A stretch of 64,000 nucleotides of DNA from G965261055 sp965261055 [NCBI: Fibrobacteria bacterium] (GTDB taxonomy: Bacteria; Fibrobacterota; Fibrobacteria; UBA11236), in NCBI GenBank assembly GCA_965261055.1, contig OZ253440.1, positions 1,302,001-1,366,000 on the forward strand, read 5' to 3'. How positions within the stretch are numbered: position 1 is the first letter of the stretch; every line of letters begins with the position of its first letter. A model generated the notes under the pieces. That model did no database searches and was not told the origin of the DNA. It was given only the letters and a program-made list of their open reading frames with translations. Below are positions 55,983 through 63,599 of this stretch, piece by piece. The translations under genes were made by a program, and so were the position numbers.

Positions 55983-57227
55983 ATGAATTATTTAAGAGTG
56001 TATTTTTATATATTGATTAAAGATTTAAATAATATGAATTCAAAAAATTGTTTTAGAAAAGAAAGTTTAAGAGTTTTTTTTAAGAATTTGATTAAATTAG
56101 ACCAGGAAAGATCTAAAGATTCTTTTATAGATTTGTTTTTATTGGAAATAAAAGCACATTTAAAATTGAGTCAAATGCCTTTGTGCTTCATTGAAGGATC
56201 TAATCAAAAAAAAATAGAGGTGTATCCTCAATCTGAATTATATTCTCCTAAAACTTCATTTGAATGGTTTAAGTATCAACGAAATCTACAATCGTTAATA
56301 TTGTTTAGGAATAAAAAATGGAAAACTCTTTCCGATATTTCTTCCGCATTTAATGTTTTTTCTGGTTTAACTATTGCTGTTCCTTTGGTATCTATGTATC
56401 AAAAATACTGGTTTATATTTCATTTTGATTCAATTATATCTACTAGGTTAGTTGAAAATATCCTTAAACTATTTCAAAAAATAGTGGATTATCAACAACA
56501 AAAAAATATTCTGTTAAATACTTTTTTAAAAGAAAAATTAAGAATAAAAGAAGAATCCGTACAGTTTTTATTACATCAGTTAAAAACGCCTTTATCAAAA
56601 GTAACCGAATCTTTTTTAAAATTAGAAGATTGCCTTAATTTGTCGTCTGTTGTAGACAAAGATTTAATCAATCCTTTTGTAGAATCAGGAAAAAATTGCC
56701 TTTTAAATTTAGATTCCAGAATCCGTTCGTATTTAGATATTATTAGAATAGAACATGAAGTTATTTTAAGCCCTATTGACTTAAAATTTCTTTTAGAAGA
56801 AGTTGTAAAAGGTTCTTTTTTCAATTTACAAGATAATGAATCAATTCAAATACAAGTTGATTCAAATGTTAAGATTCAGGCTAATCGTTCTTTAACATAT
56901 CAAATTTTTGAAAATTTAATACAAAATTCTTTAGACTCTTTAAAGGACAATGTTGTGAACGAGAAGAAGGAAATAAAAATAATACAAACACAAATTTCTA
57001 CAGTAGAAGTATTGATAGAGGTTATTGATTCAGGTCAAGGTGTTGTAAATTTAAAAAGAGAAAGTATTTTTGAGCCCTTTTTTTCAAGTAAACTTGAAGG
57101 ACATGGCTTGGGATTGTTTTTTTGTCGTAAAGTTATTTCTGCTATGAGTGGAAGTATTTCATATTGTTCTTCAATGTTTTTGAATAGCGATGGGTTTCAT
57201 CTTAAGTTTAAACGAGGGAAAGTATGA
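55983..57227 (+). CDS. soluble sensor histidine kinase
   Basis: A 414-residue kinase with no membrane helix. The N-terminal 175 residues look like a GAF-type sensor (LFLLEIKAHLKL, GLTIAVPLVSM). The phospho-acceptor is in FLLHQLKTPLSKV (H198), with the ATP-binding boxes ENLIQNSLDSL (about 303), VIDSGQGV (about 345) and GHGLGLFFCRKVI (about 370). The stop overlaps the next gene's start by 4 bp (ATGA), so kinase and regulator are a cotranslated pair. A later start at 56034 is possible. Signal is unknown. Confidence 0.87.
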   Translation: MNYLRVYFYILIKDLNNMNSKNCFRKESLRVFFKNLIKLDQERSKDSFIDLFLLEIKAHLKLSQMPLCFIEGSNQKKIEVYPQSELYSPKTSFEWFKYQRNLQSLILFRNKKWKTLSDISSAFNVFSGLTIAVPLVSMYQKYWFIFHFDSIISTRLVENILKLFQKIVDYQQQKNILLNTFLKEKLRIKEESVQFLLHQLKTPLSKVTESFLKLEDCLNLSSVVDKDLINPFVESGKNCLLNLDSRIRSYLDIIRIEHEVILSPIDLKFLLEEVVKGSFFNLQDNESIQIQVDSNVKIQANRSLTYQIFENLIQNSLDSLKDNVVNEKKEIKIIQTQISTVEVLIEVIDSGQGVVNLKRESIFEPFFSSKLEGHGLGLFFCRKVISAMSGSISYCSSMFLNSDGFHLKFKRGKV

Positions 57228-58534
57228 TTTTAATTGTTGAAGACGATTTAGTTCAGTTAGAGAGTTTAAAAAAGAATTTACCTAAAAATATATTGGTGGA
57301 GACAGCTACTAATATTGATTTAGCAAAAGATAAAATTGAGAATCTCAAAAAAAAAAATGTAGAGTATAATATTATATTTTTGGATTTTCAATTAGAAGAT
57401 AGAACTGCCTTAGATTTGATGCAATGGAAAGTGATGCGAGAGATTAAATCTAAAGTGATTGTGATGTCTGCTTTCACTACTATTCCTAAAGTTGTTGAAG
57501 TGATTCGTTTAGGAGCAATAGATTTTTTAGAAAAACCAGTGGTAGTTGAAAAAATAAATGAAATTTTAAAATTGTATTCAAAAGATGTGATAGATGAAAA
57601 ACAAAATTTTTTCTTGAATCAGAATATTGATATTATAGCAAGCCCAAATTCCCCTTTACAAGATTCTTTGAAATTAGCCGATGTTATAAGTTCTAAAGAA
57701 TTTCCCGTGTTTTTGAGGGGTGAAAGCGGAACAGGTAAGGAAATGCTAGCTCAATATATTCATCAAAAATCTCAACATTGTAAGGGAGAGTTTGTTGCTT
57801 TGAATTGCTCCGCAATTCCTGAAAATTTAATTGAGTCCGAGTTGTTCGGTTATGTAAAAGGAGCATTTACAGGAGCGAACCAAGATTATTTAGGTCAGAT
57901 TCGTAAAGCAAATAAAGGAACATTATTTTTAGATGAAATAGGAGATATGCCTTTGAGTGTACAAACTAAACTTTTGAGAGTATTACAAGAAAAGAAAGTA
58001 ATGCCTGTTGGAAGTTTGAAGCCCTATTCTGTTGATTTTAGAATAATTTCAGCAACACATAAAAATCTAGAGAGATTGGTTGATTTGGGTGAATTTCGTC
58101 AGGATTTATATTATAGAATTTGCGTTTTCCCCATTATGATACCAGCTTTGCGAGATCGGATAGAGGATATTCCTTTATTGATTTCTCATTATTTGGAAAA
58201 ACAAAATTTTATAAAAGATGACATTAAAAAGATAGTTCAAACATTACCAGATTCTATTAAAACATACCTTTGGCAAGGAAATGTCAGAGAACTAGAAAAT
58301 GTTGTATATCGTTTTGTCGCAATGCAAAGTTTAAATCCAAGTTGGGAGGATTGTTTAAAAACTTCTGGTTATCAAAATAAGTCTATTGTAAAAACTAAGA
58401 AACGGAGCGATCAAGAAATTTTACAAGCATTAGATTGTTTCAATCAACATAGAGAGAAAACAGCAATTTTTTTGGGAATATCTCGTCGTAATTTACAATA
58501 TAGACTTTCAAAAATTAAAAAAAATCAAGAATAA
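57224..58534 (+). CDS. NtrC-family sigma-54-dependent response regulator
   Basis: A 436-residue regulator: receiver domain with acidic pair ED(D) at 6-8 and phospho-acceptor Asp54 in FLDFQLED, AAA+ domain with GESGTGKEML (about 167), the sigma-54 contact loop GAFTGA (213-218) and DEIGDMPLSVQTKLLRVLQ, then a Fis-type helix-turn-helix at the end (FLGISRRNLQYRLSKI). It should activate sigma-54 promoters on phosphorylation. No clear -24/-12 promoter was recognised in this window. Confidence 0.94.
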   Translation: MILIVEDDLVQLESLKKNLPKNILVETATNIDLAKDKIENLKKKNVEYNIIFLDFQLEDRTALDLMQWKVMREIKSKVIVMSAFTTIPKVVEVIRLGAIDFLEKPVVVEKINEILKLYSKDVIDEKQNFFLNQNIDIIASPNSPLQDSLKLADVISSKEFPVFLRGESGTGKEMLAQYIHQKSQHCKGEFVALNCSAIPENLIESELFGYVKGAFTGANQDYLGQIRKANKGTLFLDEIGDMPLSVQTKLLRVLQEKKVMPVGSLKPYSVDFRIISATHKNLERLVDLGEFRQDLYYRICVFPIMIPALRDRIEDIPLLISHYLEKQNFIKDDIKKIVQTLPDSIKTYLWQGNVRELENVVYRFVAMQSLNPSWEDCLKTSGYQNKSIVKTKKRSDQEILQALDCFNQHREKTAIFLGISRRNLQYRLSKIKKNQE

Positions 58535-58946
58535 TTCTATTTGACTTGAATATTGAAATGGGTTTTAAAAATATTCTTGTAATAGAGTAGTGTATCAATG
58601 GTATCGTCTTTTTATTGCCAAATTTAGTTTCTCTATCTTTTGAAGTAAATGGTATCCTTGGTATAAGGATTTTAAATACTAGAATAAATAAGGGTATTTG
58701 TAAGACAGAAGTGTGACTTCATAAAGTATGAAGTCATTTCTAAGAAAAAGTCTTTTAAATCTGCGCTTATTTGAATAAGTTTTTGTGTTACAATAATAAA
58801 TGAAGTAGGGTATCAGGTAAATTTGTAATAAGAATTTGAAGGAATTTCAGTGAGTTTTTATAAAAGCAAAAGTTGAAGAAAACTTTGTTTATGATTATAT
58901 GTTGAAATAGAATAAGTTATATTTTCGAGTTTGGGAGGTTTTTATT
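58535..58946. other. intergenic region before the secreted thioredoxin gene
   Basis: 412 bp without a gene. It holds a perfect hairpin at 58714-58736 described separately. Otherwise I see nothing coding. A strong ribosome site (GGGAGG) ends the region directly before the thioredoxin ATG. Confidence 0.5.
58714..58736. promoter_or_regulatory. perfect 9-bp hairpin/palindrome TGACTTCAT-AAAGT-ATGAAGTCA
   Basis: A 9-bp perfect inverted repeat with a 5-nt loop, 180 bp after the response regulator and 210 bp before the thioredoxin gene. Only TTTC follows, so it is a poor terminator. A binding site for a dimeric regulator is an alternative. Confidence 0.4.
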
Positions 58947-59510
58947 ATGAAAATTTTGACGGCTATATTATTTTTGTGTTGTTCTTTTTCTTTTGCAAAG
59001 GGAGACAACTATAATTACAGTCCTAGCAAAATGTTACCCGCTTTTAGTTATCAATTAAGAGCTGATAATGCGGTAGATACATTCCGTTTTAAGGATACTT
59101 ATAGCCCTATTTTTTTAACAGAAGATCAAAGTTTAATTTCAAGAAAAGGCAAAAGAACGATTGTTTTTTTCTTTTCAGCTGTTTGTAAGCATTGTCAGCA
59201 AGCAATTTCTAAACTTTTAAAACTTAAACCTCTTTTTGCTGAAAATAATGTAGACTTAATTGCTATTGCGACTAAATCCAACAAGTTAACGCATATACAA
59301 CAATTTATTTCTAGGTTCAAAGTGAAAGTGCCTATTTTCCATGATAAAAAACAATCCTTCGCTCGTCGTTACGGTATTGGCGTTGTTCCAGTTGTTATGG
59401 TGATTAATGAGAAAGGTAATTATTTTAGAATTAATCCGTTTCATTCAGATAAATTGAAAGAAATGTTTGAGCATATTTTCGGAGACAAAGCTTTGTTTCC
59501 AAAGAAATAA
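58947..59510 (+). CDS. TlpA-like secreted thioredoxin
   Basis: A 187-residue exported redox protein. The signal peptide ends near residue 20 (SFSFAKG). The thioredoxin active site is CKHC (in FFSAVCKHCQQ, about residue 74), and the cis-proline loop lies in YGIGVVPVVMVINEKG near 150. Family members reduce or exchange disulfides in the periplasm. It precedes the PorV-propeller gene by 31 bp and probably shares its transcript. Confidence 0.88.
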   Translation: MKILTAILFLCCSFSFAKGDNYNYSPSKMLPAFSYQLRADNAVDTFRFKDTYSPIFLTEDQSLISRKGKRTIVFFFSAVCKHCQQAISKLLKLKPLFAENNVDLIAIATKSNKLTHIQQFISRFKVKVPIFHDKKQSFARRYGIGVVPVVMVINEKGNYFRINPFHSDKLKEMFEHIFGDKALFPKK

Positions 59511-59541
59511 ACTTTTTACTATAAAGTAAAAGCAAAATAAA

Positions 59542-61668
59542 ATGAGAAACAATCTAAGGTTTTTAATTGTTAGTGTTGGCTTGTTTTTTTTGTTTCAAAA
59601 TGCATATTCGCAGTTGCCTTCTTTGACTTTAGCTCCAGGAGCTAGGCAATTAGGAATGGGAGAAGCTTTTACAGGATTAGCAAACGATGCATATGCAGCT
59701 TTTTTTAACCCCGCAGGTCTTGCTTTTGCTCCCCTTTCCGATGAATGGTCTTTAGAAAGAAAGTATTTGCCAAGCAAATTTTCTTTATTAGTTTCACAGT
59801 CTAAATCTAATTTTTTTTCTCAAGAAGAAGTATGGTCATCTCAAGGTGATACTTTACTTTTTTTTGATGGGAAAGTATGGAATGATTATCATTTGCAGTT
59901 TGTTTTTAGACAGGATCAGTTATCACAAGTTGTTGAAAAATACACAGGAGTCGTTCCAAACCTTGATTCTTTGATTAAGATGGTTTCTAATTTTAACAAT
60001 TGGGATTCTTTGAGCTTAATTAAGCAAGTTAAATTACCTTATAATCTTTTGTTTAGTGGAGAAAAAATACAAGCAGTAGAGATTGATAAGAATCAGAGAG
60101 TTTGGGTGGGAACAAATAAAGGTTTGTATAGATTTAATGGGCAGAGATGGAAAAATTTGTCTGTCGCTAAAGTTTTTCAATCTTTTGATACATTATTTGT
60201 GACTTCGTTGTCTGTAGAAAAAGGAAATGTTTGGATAGGGACCCGACAGGGGTTGTATCGTTACCGTAAAGGAAGATTTTCTCGTCGAGGTGCTTTGCTT
60301 TTACCACAACAACATATAACTTCTATCGCTACACATGCAAAAGATGAGTTTGTTTATGTTTCTTATTTGGGAGGTATCGCTCGTTATCGATCACCAAACA
60401 ATAAAAATGAGAAAGGACGTTGGAAATTATTTTCTGAGCAAGATGGAATATATTCGGCGATTATCTTAGATATGACTTTAGACGCGAAAGGGAATCTATG
60501 GGTTTTACATCCCAATGCTGTTTCACATTATAATTTATTAGGATGGAAAAGAACAATTTTTAAAAACTATAGTCTATCAGGTATCTCTATAGACAAGAAT
60601 GATCATGTTTGGGTTGCTACAAATGAAGGTGTTTGGAGAAATCGTTATAATCATAAGCAAAACAAAAATAAATGGACACATTATCATACTGGAAATGCAT
60701 TATCTAAAAACCGTAGTTTAGCTGTAGCTTCTTCAGGAGATAACACATGGTTTATAACTCAAGCGGGAGTTGAAAAATATTCGGCAGCTCGTTCCCAAGT
60801 TGGTTTTTTCTTTGAGAATCTACTTCCTGCTTTGCAAATTGATAATTTATTTCACGCTTTTTTAGTAAGCACTTTTCCTATAAAAGAATGGGGAACAATA
60901 GGTGGGTTTATAAATTTTCTTTCTTTAGGTTCAATCACTTCTGAAAATTTGAATCAAGCTTCACCTGGGATAGAAATGGTGGCAGCTTTGTCTTACGGAA
61001 CAAAATTGACTGAAACTTCAAGTATTGGATTAAATTTTAAATTTATTTATGTGTCTTTAGGAGCAGGGTCAATTGCGAATGGATCAGATGGTATAGCGAC
61101 TAGTTATGCATTTGATTTAGCTTTTTTGCTTAAGCATGTTGGAATAAAAAATTTTCACTTTGGTATTAATTTTCAAAATATAGGACCAGGTATATCTTTT
61201 GTGGAGCAGTCACAAGAAGATCCATTGCCGTTTACTTGGAAGTTGGGACTAGCTTATGAAGTATTCAAAACTTCTAACCATGAATTAAATTTGGTCGCTG
61301 ACTTGAATAGAGAGGCTGTTTTTGAGAACAGATCGCAAGCTGAGGTCACTCCTATTTATATAGGTGCATGGAGGGATTTAATAGAACCTTTTGGTAGAAA
61401 TGATAGTCGTAACAGTAGCCTATCCTCTGTTTTGAATCAAAATATTAGAAAGAGTATTTATAATTTAGGAGCAGAGTATATCTACGCACAAGTCGTTGCT
61501 CTTAGAAGTGGCTATTTACTTGATATAGTTGGTCAAAGAAACGAATTGGATCTAGGAGTTGGTTTTTTTGTTTCTAATATTTTTAAAGTAAATGGAGCGT
61601 TCTTAAGAGATTTAGGTTCTGGAGTTAGGACAGGTCAATTTAGAGTTGATTTATTGTTTACTTTTTAA
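59542..61668 (+). CDS. PorV/UPF0164-type outer-membrane protein with inserted two-component-regulator propeller
   Basis: A 708-residue exported protein. A signal peptide (to about residue 23, NAYSQ) is followed by the PorV/UPF0164 signature APGARQLGMGEAFTGLANDA and AAFFNPAGLA (about 31-60). Then, instead of continuing the beta-barrel, residues about 180-415 form repeated propeller blades (RVWVGTNKGLYRFNGQRW, VWIGTRQGLYRYRKGRF, LWVLHPNAVSHY, VWVATNEGVWRNR). The barrel pattern resumes from about 440 (LLPALQIDNLFHAFL onward) to a C-terminal phenylalanine (RVDLLFTF), typical of outer-membrane proteins. PorV relatives belong to or resemble type IX secretion components, but here the role is unproven. 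Confidence 0.85.
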   Translation: MRNNLRFLIVSVGLFFLFQNAYSQLPSLTLAPGARQLGMGEAFTGLANDAYAAFFNPAGLAFAPLSDEWSLERKYLPSKFSLLVSQSKSNFFSQEEVWSSQGDTLLFFDGKVWNDYHLQFVFRQDQLSQVVEKYTGVVPNLDSLIKMVSNFNNWDSLSLIKQVKLPYNLLFSGEKIQAVEIDKNQRVWVGTNKGLYRFNGQRWKNLSVAKVFQSFDTLFVTSLSVEKGNVWIGTRQGLYRYRKGRFSRRGALLLPQQHITSIATHAKDEFVYVSYLGGIARYRSPNNKNEKGRWKLFSEQDGIYSAIILDMTLDAKGNLWVLHPNAVSHYNLLGWKRTIFKNYSLSGISIDKNDHVWVATNEGVWRNRYNHKQNKNKWTHYHTGNALSKNRSLAVASSGDNTWFITQAGVEKYSAARSQVGFFFENLLPALQIDNLFHAFLVSTFPIKEWGTIGGFINFLSLGSITSENLNQASPGIEMVAALSYGTKLTETSSIGLNFKFIYVSLGAGSIANGSDGIATSYAFDLAFLLKHVGIKNFHFGINFQNIGPGISFVEQSQEDPLPFTWKLGLAYEVFKTSNHELNLVADLNREAVFENRSQAEVTPIYIGAWRDLIEPFGRNDSRNSSLSSVLNQNIRKSIYNLGAEYIYAQVVALRSGYLLDIVGQRNELDLGVGFFVSNIFKVNGAFLRDLGSGVRTGQFRVDLLFTF

Positions 61669-61889
61669 ATAAAATCAAAGACATATGGCATTCAAAATAA
61701 CAAAACATTAACAGCTTTTATTTTTATTATCCTTTATCTACTTGTGAATTTTTGTGGACAAATACATTGTATTATAAATGCTTTTAAATACTACCTTTTT
61801 TCTTACTCATTTATTACCTAATATATAGGTGTTCTAAGAATTTAGAGATTCTAAAGATGTATTTAAACTGATATAGTGCTCATTAGTGC

Positions 61890-62433
61890 TCATTTTTTAA
61901 GTAACTTTTTAAGCAATTTTTTTTGTATGAAAAATAACTTTCCTAAAATAATAAATAGTTTTGTGAAAGTGAGTTTTTTAAACCCAGTGTTTGTATAGTA
62001 ATATAGAGCTAAAGATTTTAGACTCATGTTATCTGGACATTTTAAAGGCTCTGGATGACCATGATAAGAATTGGTGTAAAAATCGCCATTGTTTAAATTT
62101 GGGCAATATTTTTTTCACACTGCGTTGTATTCACACTGCATCATAGATGTATTCCATAATTCAAAATGACGACCATATTTTTTTTCCAATTTTTTCATTT
62201 GGATTTTGCATATTTAAAGCTTCTTTTTACTTTTGAAAATCTGGAAATTCTCGTAAGACTTCGTCTAATATTTTATCTGTGAACAAATATTTAAAGACAA
62301 TATTAGGAAAAGGTAATGCTACTGTATATTTTTGATTATACTTTAGACCTATTTGGTCAATTAGAGTATCTTTATTTGGAAAATAAGACAATGTGCTTTT
62401 AAATGTAACGAAAAACAATGTAGTATTATTCAT
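61890..62433 (-). pseudogene. decayed 2-oxoglutarate/Fe(II)-dependent oxygenase
   Basis: The intact-looking 5' part (ATG 62433, 68 codons) has LPFPNIVFKYLFTDKILDEV, the N-terminal signature of this oxygenase family (PFPHxVxDNFL type). After a stop at 62227 a frame further down reads RHFELWNTSMMQCEYN, then a stop, then NGDFYTNSYHGHPEPLKCPD and NMSLKSLALYYYTNTG, which is the family's C-terminal block with the iron-ligand histidine region and S-L-A-L-Y-Y-Y-T. The middle, with most active-site residues, is missing. A 10-bp direct repeat (TTCACACTGC at 62114 and 62130) sits inside. Confidence 0.75.
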
Positions 62434-62791
62434 TCACTATATTTTTCTTTTTCTCTTTTTTTAAACAAAACTAAAGAATAGTATTTTTTAGAGTTGAAGA
62501 AAGTTTATTCAATTTTAAGGTTTCTATCAGGATCGCTTATTTGGTATGAATTTAATCTACATTTCCATTCGGTAGCAATTCCAACTTAAACTTTGTATCA
62601 GTTAGGGTAATGTTTGTTTAATATTATATTACACCTTTCTAGTAAATTTACTTAAGTATAGATGATTTAAAACGTATCAGTGGTTTTTGAAAAATAAAAA
62701 TAGGTCGTTACAGCAATGTTATAATTGATACAGTTTTAAATATTGTTACGAAAATCATGTAAAGACTATGCAGTTATAGTCTATGCTACTA

Positions 62792-62869
62792 ATGATTAAA
62801 GTAATGAGGAATGTAGTTTTTTTATTCTTATTATTTTTATTCTTATTATTCTTGTTGCCAAAGTTATAG
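62792..62869 (+). other. 25-codon leader-like frame with a hydrophobic core
   Basis: ATG 62792 opens MIKVMRNVVFLFLLFLFLLF followed by LLPKL and a TAG. The hydrophobic core is coded by two 15-bp near-repeats of TTTTTATTCTTATTA. It looks like a signal peptide without a mature part, directly upstream of the octamer array. Either a chance product of the repeat or the 5' end of a lost exported protein. Confidence 0.25.
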
Positions 62870-62885
62870 AATATTGTTATATTTT

Positions 62886-62944
62886 CCAGCACTCCAGCAC
62901 TCCAGCACTCCAGCACTCCAGCACTCCAGCACTCCAGCACTCCA
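62886..62944 (+). repeat. seven tandem copies of an 8-bp repeat (CCAGCACT) before a lipoprotein gene
   Basis: Seven perfect CCAGCACT units plus a partial CCA end 8 bp before the ATG of the Big2 lipoprotein at 62953. Eight is not a multiple of three and the array has no stop in any forward frame. The array occupies the 5' untranslated/ribosome-site region, where changes in copy number could alter expression. Confidence 0.95.
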
Positions 62945-62952
62945 AGACACTT

Positions 62953-63514
62953 ATGCTTAAATTATTTATATTTATATTTACAACGTTAACCATTTATAAT
63001 TGTGGCGATACAGTCGACCCATCAATTCCAGTAACTAGTGTGAGTGTTCATCCTCCTGAAGTAAGTTTAGTAGCGGGAAATATAGACACAGTAGAAGCGA
63101 CAGTAGAACCATCTGATGCGACAGATAAAACATTGACATGGTCAAGTAGTGATTCATTAATAGCGACAGTTGATAACGGTGTTATCACAGGAGAATCAGT
63201 GGGAGAAGTGAGAATAATAGTGACCTCTACAGTAGATGACTCTAAAGTAGATACAGTAACGCTCACAGTAACACCATCAAGTGTAATTGGTGTGAAGTGT
63301 TGATCATTCTACAGTAGCAATAGCAGTGGGAAATACAGACACATTCGTAGCCGAGGTATTACCAGCTAATGCTTCAGATAAAAGAGTGACATGGTCAAGT
63401 AGTGATCAAGCCATAGCGACAGTATCAGTATCATCTACTGGTATAGTAACAGGAGTATTAGTAGGGACAGTGGACATCATAGTCACAACAACAGATGGTA
63501 ATTTTAAAATTTGA
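62953..63514 (+). pseudogene. Big2 (bacterial Ig-like) lipoprotein gene with a frameshift
   Basis: The frame begins with a short signal ending in LTIYNC17, a probable lipobox, so a surface lipoprotein. A full Big2 domain follows (VTSVSVHPPEVSLVAGN, LTWSSSDSLIATVDNGVITG, VGEVRIIVTST). At about 63290 an extra A in GGTGTGAAGTGTT breaks the frame (GVK-stop instead of GVSVD). In the shifted frame a second domain continues (VDHSTVAIAVGNTDTFVA, VTWSSSDQAIATVSVSS, VGTVDIIVTTTDGNFKI) to a stop at 63514. A sequencing error at one base would give one longer two-domain protein. The second domain is itself short at its end. Confidence 0.7.
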
Positions 63515-63560
63515 TTGAAAATAAACATTTTTGATAGTGGAATTTTCTAAACAACAAAAA

Positions 63561-63587
63561 AATAAACAATAAACAATAAACAATAAA
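63561..63587 (+). repeat. 7-bp tandem repeat (AATAAAC) before the second Big2 gene
   Basis: Three AATAAAC units and a fourth partial AATAAA end 12 bp before the ATG at 63600. Placement mirrors the octamer array of the first Big2 gene, although unit length and sequence differ. Confidence 0.85.
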
Positions 63588-63599
63588 AAGAAAATAACT

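Larger units (their letters stand above)
61669..62952. other. 1.28-kb gap with an oxygenase relic and tandem repeats
   Basis: Holds the 2OG-Fe(II) oxygenase pseudogene (61890-62433, minus), two tandem copies of AGTGCTCATT at 61875-61894, a leader-like frame at 62792 and the octamer array at 62886. Between 62434 and 62791 I see nothing I can name. One minus-strand run (VGIATEWKCRLNSYQISD) may be another trace of decay. Confidence 0.6.

Noticed and set aside
56576-56824. Minus-strand frame of 82 codons in the histidine kinase
   Set aside because: Antisense shadow over the conserved HisKA region.
62755-62940. Minus-strand frame of 61 codons with repeated LECWSAGV
   Set aside because: Direct translation of the octamer array. 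Long frames through an 8-bp repeat without stops are expected and mean nothing.
63561-63587. CRISPR array
   Set aside because: Units are 7 bp without spacers. This is a simple tandem repeat. No cas gene occurs in the window.
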